Position numbers and translations under genes: made by a program. DNA of 64,000 nucleotides. Source: Medicago truncatula. Its lineage: Eukaryota > Streptophyta > Magnoliopsida > Fabales > Fabaceae. The notes below the pieces were generated by a model that made no database searches, was not told the DNA's origin, and saw nothing but the letters and a program-made list of their open reading frames with translations. Of the stretch, positions 1-10,834 are shown piece after piece; position 1 is the stretch's first letter; each line of letters opens with the position of its first letter. The DNA lies in assembly GCF_003473485.1 (NCBI RefSeq), contig NC_053049.1, forward strand, positions 26,867,292 to 26,931,291. Reading direction: 5' to 3'.

Positions 1-25
1 TTGCAATGGTAATTATGGATTTTGT

Positions 26-2365
26 TTACAAGATTAACAATTCCACCAAGGAACTAATTTCTTGCTTAAGAAGAAATTCAACCTTGTTCTTTCCAATCCT
101 GCTCCAATACTCACATGCTTCTGAATGAACAAATTTACCATTCTCAAGGTAAATTCTTTGACGTGGGTCAACTATCATTTTCTCAAGTGAATTTGCATTC
201 CTTAGGAGATAAATTGCAATAGCAATCTCACTTGAGTGACCTCTAATTCCTGTTATTGTTATTTCCTTGAGATGATTATGTGGACACCTTGGAAGCCAAT
301 ATGTTATCTCTTCATCAATGGTAAAATAAGTCCTTAACTGCATCAAATTGAATTCATAATTACAAAAAAAGCAAAAACAAAATACACTAAATAAATTTCA
401 AATCATTTATGTAAAACATGGTGTAATAAGAAATTAATTTCAATGTGGTGATGGAGTAAAACATTTTTACACAACATGCAATCAAAACCCACAAAAGTAC
501 CACTTTAAGTTTTTTTTTTTTTTTTACCAACAAACTTGATACGTTTCATTAATAATAAAAGTACGGATACAATTGGGTACATCAGTGAATGAGAGGAAAC
601 TAGCTAAAAATATGGCCGTCTTGGCTAAAGTGTGAACAGTTTCATTGGCCTATCACCTAGTAAACTCAACCCTAAAGTTTGCGAAAATGTGAGCTACGGA
701 TTCTACAACAATCTTAAAGGATAGCTTCGAAATCCGAGTAACGATTTCTTAGGTTAATTTCTAAAATATTTTCCTATATAAACCCAAATTTATGATATTG
801 GTGTGTATAAACTATATTCATAACATATAATACAATGATTTCTAAAGATTAAGTATATATGTGCACATTGGAAAATCCAAGGATCATATTCTATTGAGGA
901 AGAATACAATACACAATCATTAGACAGTGCATTTTAAATTAAAATATTCTGAAGGAAAACAACAAACTTACATGAAGCTTAAGTTTAGCTAGAGTTGGAC
1001 ATGCATTAAGAGCAAATGGTATCCATGACAGGTCCTGTCTAAATATGGCAACTTTTATAACTTCTAGATGCCTTAAATTTTGAAATGTGGGGAATCTATT
1101 TGTTATAACCTCACCCTGAATAACAAACACCACATAAAGAAAATCACATTTATAACAATTTTTAATATCTAACTAAATGTAGATTCACATGAAACTGAAA
1201 AGGACATGTTGGTCTTCTGAATAGAATCTAACTACAGCCTTTTCGTCTCTCAAGTAAATCTCAATCGTCGAATTAATCTAACTACTGAGAGTTAAATTAA
1301 AACAACGATTGAGATTTAGTTAGGGACAAAAGACGAACTATTTTAATGAGATATGTAATAACTTAAAAAGATGTAAACACTTACCATGCAGCTGCATTCA
1401 ATGAATAAATTTTCCAGTAGAGGAAGATCAGTGGAAAGTTTGCAGACTAGCCAATTTTCACCGCGATAAGCAACAGATTCGCTCACACGACCAACGAAAC
1501 TTTTAAGCTTAGGGGTGTCAAAAAAGAATTCAACTTTGCTTCCCACATATTCCAAAGTTTCCAAACTGTTGCTTTTTAGCATAATTGTCTTCAATTGGCG
1601 ACAAAGATTCACCTTCAAATACTTCAATTTCTTGCAAATGGAGTGCTCAATTTTCAGGTACTCCATATTATAACATTCAGAAAAACTTAACCATTCAATG
1701 TTGTCACAGCTAGACAACAAATTCCGGATATAATCTTCGGATTTCAAATCAACTTTGAAGAGTTCCAAATTTGTGAGTGTACTAAAACCATAGCATGGTT
1801 TTTGTGGAGCAAGTACACAATGCACTAAGCATAAACGGTTAAAAAATGACTTGAAACCAAACATGTCACAAGGGAAAACATAGGAGGAACCATCATTATG
1901 AGCACTTAAATGATTCTCTTCTAACAAACAAAGATCAATCTCTTCTACATTTCGTTCCACCGCGAACCGAATCCATTCATCGAGATCATTGCAACCGTAT
2001 CCTTTACTGCGAAATGTGAAACAAACTTTTAATTTGTCGATTTTTTGCACATTTTTAACATGTGACAAATATTTGTTCACATTACTTACAAAGGTAGAGG
2101 CTCTCTTCATTTTGATATTAAACATTAACACTTTGCTTAGGTTATATATATTGGGAAATGAGTAATCTTTCACTAGCATGTTTTCTGCATCAAAAATAAG
2201 ATTGGTTGGATTTGTATAAATGTATCTCCAATTGGAAGATAGAACACTGGTTTTGACAGCTTCATTGATCTTAAGGGAAGATAAAATGTTGCTCAATAAA
2301 CTATAGGGTAGTGTACTAATATAATCATGATTATTTCTTTCCTCTACCCTTTGTTTCTTCTTCAT
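26..2365 (-). CDS. F-box/LRR protein with C-terminal FBD domain
   Basis: Predicted substrate receptor of an SCF ubiquitin ligase. Three exons join in phase 0: 2365-1385, 1115-972 and 337-26 (478 aa), each with GT donors and AG acceptors. Residues about 15-55 (motif DYISTLPYSLLSNILSSL onward, with VLSSNWRYIY) form an F-box that would bind SKP1. Leucine-rich stretches follow (SFSECYNMEYLKI, LKYLKVNLCRQLKTI). The last exon holds an FBD domain (HLKEITITGIRG, then IYLLRNANSLEKM). An in-frame ATG at 2440 lies only 6 bp downstream of the TATA box at 2446-2453, too close to be transcribed, so I chose the ATG at 2365. The gene looks intact. FBD genes form large, fast-turnover plant families, so its substrate cannot be inferred. 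Confidence 0.85.
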
Positions 2366-2445
2366 TTTGTATTGACTATTTCTCAATACTTGAGAAAGTA
2401 TTGGCTGTGTACCCAAAAGGGGAAGGTAGCCATATACCAAAAGGG

Positions 2446-2453
2446 TATTTATA
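2446..2453 (-). promoter_or_regulatory. TATA box of the F-box gene
   Basis: TATAAATA on the minus strand, about 80 bp upstream of the chosen start codon at 2365. Its position argues against the further-upstream in-frame ATG at 2440. Confidence 0.5.
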
Positions 2454-2674
2454 CAAAAGTTGATGAGTTAGGAGTACGGTGATTACAAAGTACACAATTT
2501 GTCTTCATTCATAAATTTAGCTATTATGACAAGCAATATGTCTTAGAATGTCTTCATTCATAAATTTCAATTTGACTATAGTCCAATGAATACACAATTC
2601 ATCCCCCAATAATGCCGGCATATAACCCCTCGTGCTGTTTAATATTTTAATACTCCCTTCATCTTTTTTTTTTT

Positions 2675-3033
2675 AAATATGGTTTTGGTCCCTGCAAATA
2701 TGCCTCATTTTGGTTTTAGTCCTTTTGATTTTTTTTTTTGTTGATTTTGGTCCCTGCAAATGTCTCATTTTGGTTTTGGTCCCTGACCCCACTTTTGTTA
2801 TGATTTGCACACGTAGCACATGATGACTGAATCCATTTAATAGAAAAATAGTCCCTATAAAATCTATTGATTTTTAAAAAGGTCCCTGCAAAATATATTT
2901 TTTTTTTAAAATAGTCATTGGATGGACTGTTTTAAAAAAAAAAATTTGCAGGGACCAAAAACAATAATTTTTTTTTACAGGGACTAAAACCAAAATGAGA
3001 CATATTTGCAGGGGCCAAAACCATATTTTAGCC
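2675..3033. mobile_element. Foldback MITE with 'ggtccctgcaaat' arms
   Basis: The left arm (atatggttttggtccctg, then catttt, then ggttttagtcc) is repeated inverted at 2990-3033, where the minus strand reads ggctaaaatatggttttg. The interior has further copies of ggtccctgcaaa. Arms of this type, rich in 'ggtccc', belong to Mutator-like terminal repeats common in legumes. Flanking copies of tactcccttcatct occur at 2651 and 3056, but an exact TSD is masked by poly-T. Confidence 0.55.
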
Positions 3034-4938
3034 TCTTTTTTTTTAACAAGTAAATACTCCCTTCATCTAATATTAAGGGATCTAGTTTAACTATCTTCAC
3101 TATCTACTAAATATATTTTGATTGTATTATTTTTAATAAGGGTTGTACTTGCTGTGAGTACGATTATTAGATTAGGGTTAATTTGTTTAGGTCATGCCTT
3201 GAGAAAGCTTTCAAGGTTAGTATTTATAATGACGGATGGGCTTAGATAAACCCTTTATTTTAGGCGTTTTAGTTTCTTTGGATAAGGATAAGCATGGGTT
3301 TCTAGTCGCTTCTAGAATGCTCTATAGACAACGCCTTTATAGTAGCAGCCTATAGCCGCTCTAGCGTATATGAAGGGCGTTGAGGTCCTTTTGAAGGGTT
3401 TAGTGTCCTTACCCGGTCCACAAGCCCCCCAAACACGAGTCTTGGGATAAGGCGAAGTGTTTTATTCTTGGTAGCTTTAGCGCTCTTTCGAAGGGTTTGT
3501 GTCCCTTATCCGGGTTTTCCCAGTCCAAGGGTGATGTTAACACACATGTTTAAGTTTCAACAAAAACAAGTATTTATTGAGAAAAATTAATTTTTCATCT
3601 TTTGTGAAATAAATTGACACAATTTTCAATGTATAATTTCTATATTTGGTGCTGTAATATATGTCCTTATAATAACACATGTTAGCATTCACTTTCAGAC
3701 TATCACAAATACGTAAAGATAAATAGCAGTAATATGTAAAATGTTGAATTTGTCTCAATAAATATTTTAAAAATATTAATTTTAATAACTTTACTAATAG
3801 TTATTAAAAATATTAAATGTCAAAATTGTACATTATATCATGCTTGAAACATTTTTTCTAAAAAAAAAAAAAAAATCATAAACATTTGTAAACAAAATTA
3901 TGTCTTTTTCATGTCTGAAACAGTTAATTGTGTCGCTTAATCTTAGGGGAGTATATGATTATGAATAATATAAATTCAGATCTATATCTTTAGATTTGAT
4001 TAGTGTCTTCATAGTGTCTTTCATATGGCTTATTAGTGTCCACATTAGACATAAATTGAATATTCTCTAGGTGGCACATTTATGGTCAAAAAAGGACTTT
4101 GATTCTCTGACGATAATAACTAACATGAAAATATTTATGTTATGTGTAAAATATAAAACCGAACAAATATAAAATATTTCATTCTTTGTTTCTTTTGAAC
4201 TTGTAAGAATCGATCATGAAAGTAAATAAATCAGAATTACTTTCTATCGTATAGCCGTCAGTCTTGCCGATGAGAACAATAGCAACTTTACAAATGACAA
4301 GTATATCTTATATTTAATTTTTTTTTAATTTAATAATCTTTTTGTAAATTATCAAGAAGATTCATAATACTTTCATTGATCCCAAATGATTAATTTAATA
4401 CCAACCTTCACCACTCTCATAAACTATATTGGATAAACTTGTCATTTGGGGGCATGAGAACAAGTTATCTCATAATTTATAGCTTATAAATTTATACGAT
4501 AAAAAAAAATCAATCCGTTTGTAATCGACAATTTTATAAGGAAAAAAAAAATGATAGGCTATAAATTAGCTTATAGTGAATAAACTTTTTAACTAATGTG
4601 AAAATTGTTCTACTTCTCAGCTCAAATAACGATTTTTATATGTTCATAATCCCTTATCATACACCTTCTTAGTTTTATATGTTAGTTTTTTTTTTTAAAT
4701 AACACAATAAACAAAGTTTTATATGTTAGTTTAGGGTTTAGGAAATTGATGATTTTTTGGGTAGTTTATGATCAGATACTTGCTTTTTTTTAATGTGAAT
4801 TTAGTTTAGACTAAGTTTAAGTGCAATGTGGTGGTTGAACCCCTGAGGGACCTCGACATGGTTAATGACTGGTCATGGGATTATGATTATTTTTAAAAAA
4901 GATAGGGAATAGTTATTTTATTATTTGAACACGATGTT
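3034..4938. other. Intergenic DNA between F-box and SKP1-like genes
   Basis: No gene is visible. 3120-3540 is less AT-rich and contains repeated phrases (gaagggtttagtgtcc and gaagggtttgtgtccc), suggesting a decayed repeat. The remainder is AT-rich and full of stops. I see no RNA gene. Confidence 0.4.
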
Positions 4939-4939
4939 G

Positions 4940-4947
4940 TATAAATT
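4940..4947 (+). promoter_or_regulatory. TATA box of the SKP1-like gene
   Basis: TATAAATT lies about 80 bp upstream of the ATG at 5022, the expected spacing for a plant core promoter. Confidence 0.45.
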
Positions 4948-5021
4948 CAGTTCACTCACTCTATATTCTTACCCAATTTTTTTTAGGGTTTTTACGTTTG
5001 AAATAGGGGAAGAGCAAAATC

Positions 5022-5498
5022 ATGTCATCAACGAGGAAGATCACCTTGAAAAGTTCCGACGGCGAGACCTTTGAAATCGACGAGGTTGTGGCAATGGAGT
5101 CACAAACAATCAAGCATGTGATCGAGGCTGGTTGTGTCGATGACGCTGGAATCCCTCTTTTGCAAGTAACCAGAAACATCTTGGCGAAAGTTATTGAGTA
5201 TTGCAAGAAGCATGTTGAGGCTACAAGTTCCGAAGAAAAACCTTCTGAGGATGCTCTTAATGCTTGGGATACTGAATTTCTCAAGGTTGATCCATATACA
5301 CTCATGAAACTCACCTTGGCTGCAAACTATTTGAACATCAAGAACTTGTATGATCTTACATGTAAGACCATAGCAGATATGATGAAGAATAAGCCACCAG
5401 AGGAGATTCGCGAGACTTTCAACATTGTGAATGATTATACTCCGGAGGAAGAAGCGGAAGTTCGTCAGGAGCATTATCAGGCTTTTCAATGGTTATAA
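5022..5498 (+). CDS. SKP1-like (ASK-type) SCF subunit
   Basis: Adaptor that links F-box proteins to CUL1 in SCF ubiquitin ligases. The 158-aa single-exon ORF has the N-terminal BTB/POZ fold ([16 protein letters not shown], then [13 protein letters not shown]), an acidic variable linker ([14 protein letters not shown]), and the SKP1 dimerisation/F-box-binding domain ([54 protein letters not shown]). The usual end, with the ENQWAFE motif, is altered here to HYQAFQWL: the Trp codon is missing and three residues are added. That helix normally contacts F-box proteins, so binding may differ. The lack of introns is common among ASK-like genes and could reflect retroposition. It lies 2.7 kb from the F-box gene, divergently oriented. 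Confidence 0.9.
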   Translation: MSSTRKITLKSSDGETFEIDEVVAMESQTIKHVIEAGCVDDAGIPLLQVTRNILAKVIEYCKKHVEATSSEEKPSEDALNAWDTEFLKVDPYTLMKLTLAANYLNIKNLYDLTCKTIADMMKNKPPEEIRETFNIVNDYTPEEEAEVRQEHYQAFQWL

Positions 5499-6002
5499 AA
5501 TGAATCTGTCAATTTAGTCTCTAATGCTTTGTTTGATTATTTTATTTTGAAATTACAATCTCACTCAAGAAATTTCCAGTGGGTTTTATGTTACGCTTCA
5601 TTCCATTCCTGAAACAATCAATGTAGACTTCATGGAATAAGTTACATAGTTTGAATTTTATGAGCATAAGATTTTATCAAGGTTATTTGATAAAAAGTTT
5701 ATTATAATTAATTTGAAAGTTTAGATTAAAAAATAATTTAATGTCATCTATGTTGTTTACAATTGGATCCTAAACAAAAGGTGAACTCTCTTTTCTTTCA
5801 AAAAAAAAAAAAAAGGTGAACTCTCTTCGATGATATAATTTTTTACAGAACTATAAAATTAAATATCACTATTTAGAGATGTTACGATTAACTTCAACAA
5901 TTTTCTTAAGCCTAGCCGCCGCTCCTATTATTTTTCTCTCTTTTTATCTTCTTTACCCATCAATAAGTGGTGGTTTAGAACCAATTTTTGACCCTAAATC
6001 AT
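5499..6002. other. 3' flank of SKP1-like gene
   Basis: AT-rich sequence without a gene. The phrase aaaggtgaactctctt is duplicated at about 5777 and 5813 around a poly-A run. It ends where the retrotransposon fragment begins; no polyadenylation site can be fixed by eye. Confidence 0.3.
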
Positions 6003-6589
6003 CCCCTAGAATCGGAAGTTGTTCAACAGACTACATAAAAGGTTAAGATGATTCAGGAAAAGATGAAATCGTCTCAGAGTAGGAAGAAGAGTTACCATGA
6101 TGAGAGAAGGAAAGATACTGAGTTTCAAGTTGAAGATCATGTGTTTTTAAGAGTGAACCTCGTGACCGGTGTCGAACGTGCTTTGAAGTGTAGGAAGTTG
6201 ACACCATATTTTATTGGTCCATTTGAGATCATTGAGAAAGTGGGAGCAGTAGCGTATCGGATTGCGTTGCCGCCGTTGTTGTCGAATCTTCATAGTGTAT
6301 TTCATGTATCTAAACTCAAAAAGTATGTGTATGACCCGTCACATGTGATTCAAGTGGATGATTTGGAAGTAATTGATAATTTGACCGTTGAGACTTGGTC
6401 GGTGAGGATTGAACATCGAGAAGTGAGGAGGTCAAGAGGAAAATAGATCGTTTTGGTGAAAGTGATTTGGTTTGGACCAACCGGTGAGAGCGCTACTTGG
6501 GAATCGGAGAGTCTGATGAAGGAATCGTGTTCAGAGTTGTTTTCTTCAGGTAATTTTCGAGGACGAAAATTCTTTAAGTGGGGGAGAGT
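6003..6589 (+). pseudogene. 3' end of Ty3 chromovirus pol (integrase C-terminus and chromodomain)
   Basis: Relic of a Ty3/gypsy chromovirus (Tekay/Del-like) polyprotein. In one frame it reads the integrase tail (EVVQQTT, stop, KVKMIQEKMKSSQ; YHDERRKDTEF; KLTPYFIGPFEIIEKVGAVAYRI, cut here to motifs), then LHSVFHVSKLKKYV, then a chromodomain end (VLVKVIWFGPTGESATWE). Two in-frame stops are visible, near 6036 (probable GAA to TAA) and at 6444 (TAG), so it is dead. Everything upstream of the integrase C-terminus is missing. A purine-rich tract at about 6576-6588 precedes the 3' LTR. Confidence 0.8.
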
Positions 6590-6615
6590 TGTAACAACCT
6601 GTTTTTCGCTCGGAT

Positions 6616-6619
<4 letters not shown>

Positions 6620-6703
<84 letters not shown>
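6620..6703. repeat. (TA)n(TG)n compound microsatellite
   Basis: About 20 TA units run directly into about 21 TG units inside the LTR. Any ORF across it is spurious. Confidence 0.95.
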
Positions 6704-6705
<2 letters not shown>

Positions 6706-8257
6706 AATTTCTCGTTTGTGTGTTTGATTTGAGATTAGTGAATTTTTAGGCAAGAAATGGTATTTTAGTCATTTTAGAACTAAGAGTATTTTGGTAATTT
6801 GAGAAGCGAGGGTAAACTAGTAATTTTAGAATGAAGAGTATTTTAGTGTTTTAGTGTGAATAATTATTTTTACTAATATTAGTAGTAACTTGAGGTAATT
6901 GTTTTGAGATAGTAATTAATGAGATGTTTTAATGAGTTAAGTGGGTAGTAACTTTTTAATTAAGTGGTAAGAGACGCTAGATCCATTATGAGATGAGTTA
7001 ACCTAACCCATTAGTGGTAAGAAAATGAGTCAAACGTTGTGAATTTTGAGAAATAAATTGACTTTGTAAAATGAAGATGCTATGATTGAACTATTATGAT
7101 GTTAGATGATATATAGGAATATAATGATTTATTTATATGTAAGAGCACAGTATCTTACTTTTGATGAGATATTTGAAAATAAACGATATTTGTGAAAATA
7201 TAAGAACTTTGGAAAAATGAGGAATTATGATTTGATAACTTGCAAATGACTTTCTATTCATTATGAAATAAGTGTGAATCAGTGATTGGTTGGTGTATAA
7301 TATGTTGGTCATCGTGATGTGAGTGATTGTTCGTCTATTACGTGGATTGTGCTTTATGAAACAATGTTGTTTCCTTGTGGTGATAATTGTTTAATAATTG
7401 TTGATGATGAATATGTAGAGATGAATACTTGATAATAAATATGTAGAGATGATTAATTGATGGTAATTATTGATGTATGGATGTATTGTTTGATAATGCA
7501 ACGTGGTAAAAAGGTAGAGTATGAAGAGTTAATTGGTGATGTGCATTATCGAGGTAATACTTGAAATTCATACATTCATAAGTAGTCCTTTATGTCGAGA
7601 ATATGTGGAGAATATGTAGAGGGATCAATTGGCAAAATTACCTCCGACATGGAAATGGTACCACATGCATGCAGAGTCGTGTCTAGACCATTACATGCAC
7701 ATGAGATGTGTGAAATGTGTCATATTTGATTATATGACTTGATGAATTATGTGAATTATATGTGATTGGTGAATAATGTGATTTATGTGGAGTTGTGTAC
7801 TTGAATATGTTTGCTTGGTGATATTAGTACGCTTGAGATAATGTTGTTAAGGTGATGAGTTATTGATGATAATTTGATTGAAGAAGGAGATATGCTTGAA
7901 TATATTATCATTGATTTTATGACAATATTCATACGATGTTAGTATTCTAGGATGATGAGCATGTATATATGTGATGTTTGAAATCCTTGAATTCTATTTT
8001 GTGCTTTTATTTTACTATGTGGAATATTATCTAACTCCTAGTTGTCGTTTGGTTGACCGCCTCACCATTTGTATAAATGGTGTAGATGACGTGCAGGTTT
8101 GAGTCGTATTGCTTGTGAGTGCTCAAGGATTAGCTTGGAGCTACCTCTTCATCTTTTGCGTGGAGTCTAGATTAAGCTCTGATTAGGAATATCGGGACTT
8201 ATGCATTTTATGTTATTTATCTGTTGTTGGATTTATTGTTGAGACTGTTGTTATGTA

Positions 8258-8402
8258 CACCCTATGGTCACTATTATAAGCAAAAATTCACTTCTTAGGT
8301 TCATTCAATAAATGATGTATGTGGTTTATATAAAGATCACATACATCATTTATTGAATGAATCTAAAAAGAGAATTTTTGCTTATAATAGTGACCGGAGG
8401 TG
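8258..8402. mobile_element. Stowaway-like MITE nested in the LTR
   Basis: Nearly perfect foldback of 145 bp with ends cacc(c/t)...ggtcactattataag and its inverse (cttataatagtgaccgg). TA dinucleotides flank both ends, as expected for Tc1/mariner-type Stowaway elements. The arms pair through aataaatgatgtatgtggt. Confidence 0.75.
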
Positions 8403-8630
8403 TATATGAGACCTGAGACATGGTGTTGATATTTTATTATTTATGTACTTTGAGGATGATTACATGTTGTTGAGATATTTATGATGTTTTTTTTTTTTTT
8501 TTCCGCTGCTAGTTTTTATGAAAATCAGATTATGCATGTTTTTTAGAAAATGATGACGTGTCATCTTAATCTATTTCGAATAAATGATTTATTTGCATGA
8601 TTTATTGCATTTTGGGTTTAGGACGTCACA

Positions 8631-9852
8631 TTTTGTCCCTGATGCGTCTTAGAAGTGGGCCCATGTATACTATCTACATTTTCCCCGTCTTTTCATCAGC
8701 AATATAATCAACGACTTCTTGCTTAAGTGGCCTAGGACAATCCCCAACGGGTCGGTGTAACATATACAGATGTGAAATCCTGAAAGACAGTTTCATATAT
8801 CCAAATGATGTCTCGATACCGTGCAGTGCATTTGATCCCAAGTCCTCAACAAAAAACACACACTCAAGAAAGTTGGTATAAGCTACAAACACTTGCTTTC
8901 AGGTCATCACAGGTAAAGCAGGTTGACCTTGATGCCTGGGAATGACATTAACAAATCCAAACTTATACAATTCTCGCTCAACCATATAACTAACTAGGTG
9001 AGATATGTAGTTGATTCATTCTGAATAGAGGGTGATGCTCTGGACTTCTTACACATGGATCTGATTATATGATGTTTGTATCTATAATCTGATCCATGTG
9101 CGCTCTATAAGGATATGTGACAACGAGACCCTTCACTAGTACAAACATCAAAGGACCGAGGTGTCAATCCTCCTTGTAAGATTGAACAAAATCTGCACAC
9201 CAGCATTATCTATTCAGCAAAATCTTCCTCTCTTTTAATATAATATTAAACAGCACTTCAAAGTGAAAATTCTTCTCTTAATTAGGAACATGACCATCCA
9301 AAATTGACTTCTCCATCATCATGCATTTAAACAAAATTGTTAAAACGATCAAATTGTGACAAAAAATATAGAATCCAAAATGGTGTACATAGTTTACTAA
9401 ATTTAAAGAATATAAAAAGTAGCAGCTAAATACTTTACCCTAAAACCGGATCTTGACAGGTTGTCCTACACTACTTTTGCATGCAGATAACTAATTCTTA
9501 TACTCTCCAAAATGCAGGAACAGCCAGGACAATAATCTAAAATGGAATTAGGTAGAATAATTCAATTCATGTCACATTAAAAAAAATGTGTCAGTGTCAC
9601 CCATGTTACTAAAGAATGTGTGTATTATATAGCAACCCTGGTCCTTATCTTCAGTTTGCCCTCATTTTAGAGTAACATCTCACCGACACAAACACAATGG
9701 CACTAAACTCCAAATTCTACACGCATTCGAAATTTTTCTTTCTTTGAATAAGTACACCCAATGAATAGTTATAGGGTATAATTTTTGACAATGAGGTGCT
9801 AAATTATTTAGAAATGATATTTGTCAATCATTTTATAACAATTTTCTCTCTT
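8631..9852. other. Gene-free stretch with possible decayed coding traces
   Basis: 8640-9200 is more GC-balanced than its surroundings, and one minus-strand frame is open for 72 codons (8674-8892). I do not recognise the product and see no splice or promoter context. 9200-9850 is AT-rich without recognisable features. Confidence 0.35.
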
Positions 9853-9948
9853 ATGTTCTCTCTGGTTCTATTTATAAGAAACATTTAACTTTTTTAATTT
9901 ATTACATAAATAATGTATTTAATATATATTCTAGACAAGATACATTAA

Positions 9949-10771
9949 GAGTTTTTCTATTTACACCCCATATTTTTCTGGTTACACCCAAATTTTCTTA
10001 AAAAAAATTTATAATATCAAAATTGCCCTTTTATATAAATTTTCTTAAAACCCTAATTTTATTCATTGTCGGTGAGTTTCACCCTCTTTCGCCCCACAAA
10101 GCGATCGATCAAACAATTTGATGTTCAATATCAATCTCCATGAAAATTAAAGAGTGAATCAAAATATTTTTCATCCATACTCAATTGGATATAAGTAAGT
10201 GAATTTCTTCTTCTATTTGCTAGTTTCAATTTTTTTCCTTCAACTGCAATGATGCACTGTACGATTACGGTTTTAATTTACATTGGCAAGGTTAACTTAA
10301 ATTCAGTTTAAGTAGGTTCATGTAAACTTAGTTTACATGAACCTACTTAAACTGAGTTTACATGAACCTACTTAGATTGAGTTAACATGAACCTACTTAA
10401 ACTGAGTTTACATGAACCTACTTAAACTGAGTTTACAAAATCGCAGAACTGCGAATCGCAGAACAAGGAAAACACAAAATCAGAACTGAGAACCCATAAA
10501 AAGAAAAACACAATCGATTGAAGAACAACACTTGCTAACCTGATTTGCTTCGAATTTTCTTTGAAATCATGAATGGACGTGAGAAAGTATGGTTTTGAAA
10601 ATCTTCGCAGAACACAATCGATCGATTGGAGAATTATGGTTTTGGAAGAATGGTTTTGGGGTGTAACCAAAAAAGAAGGAATAGGCTTTTTGAAAATCAA
10701 ATTTTATGAAAGGGTAATCTTGTCATTTTGGGGTGCAACCATGATTAACTAGGGTGCAACTAGAAAAACTC
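9949..10771. mobile_element. Mutator-like non-autonomous element, 9-bp TSD
   Basis: The ends are gagtttttcta and its inverse tagaaaaactc. The inverted similarity extends through ttacacccc/ggggtgcaac. The 9-bp sequence ATACATTAA occurs immediately before (9940-9948) and after (10772-10780) the element, a TSD typical of Mutator superfamily elements. No transposase is present. The longest internal frame (minus, 10422-10700) is low-complexity and not convincing. Confidence 0.85.
10298..10437. repeat. Palindromic minisatellite inside the MULE
   Basis: Units of about 25 bp (catgaacctacttaaactga, then gttta) repeat about four times. They are preceded by an inverted copy (tcagtttaagtaggttcatg) at about 10303, so the array can fold on itself. 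Confidence 0.8.
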
Positions 10772-10834
10772 ATACATTAATTATACAATAAATCTAAAAA
10801 GTCAATTTTTTCTTATAAATAGGACCGGAGGGAA

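Larger units (their letters stand above)
6590..8630 (+). mobile_element. 3' LTR of the truncated Ty3 element
   Basis: Begins TGTAACAACC directly after the polypurine tract and ends at ggacgtcaca, giving TG...CA termini over about 2.04 kb. The end at 8630 is inferred from the CA dinucleotide and the near-inverted termini (TGTAAC/GTCACA). No 5' LTR exists in the window, so no TSD can be checked. The LTR contains a TA/TG microsatellite and a nested MITE. Confidence 0.6.
9853..10834. mobile_element. Stowaway-like MITE split by another element
   Basis: The left half (about 9853-9948, ctctggttctatttataag) and right half (10781-10834, whose minus strand reads ctccggtcctatttataag) are inverted partners, the same family as the MITE at 8258. 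The central 823 bp between the halves is a separate insertion. Confidence 0.7.

Noticed and set aside
6453-6707. ORF ending in a Tyr-Ile and Cys-Val run
   Set aside because: Translation of the TA/TG microsatellite in the LTR; only its first part is chromodomain relic, already covered.
8258-8402. 145-bp perfect hairpin as a MIRNA candidate
   Set aside because: TA-flanked Stowaway-like MITE with siblings at 9853 and 29908; siRNA from it would not be surprising, but it is not a MIRNA gene.
8674-8892. 72-codon minus-strand ORF next to the LTR
   Set aside because: Slightly coding-like, but no recognisable family, splice sites or promoter; listed only as a trace.
10422-10700. 92-codon ORF in the MULE
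   Set aside because: Phe/Ser-rich, overlaps the minisatellite, no similarity to transposase.
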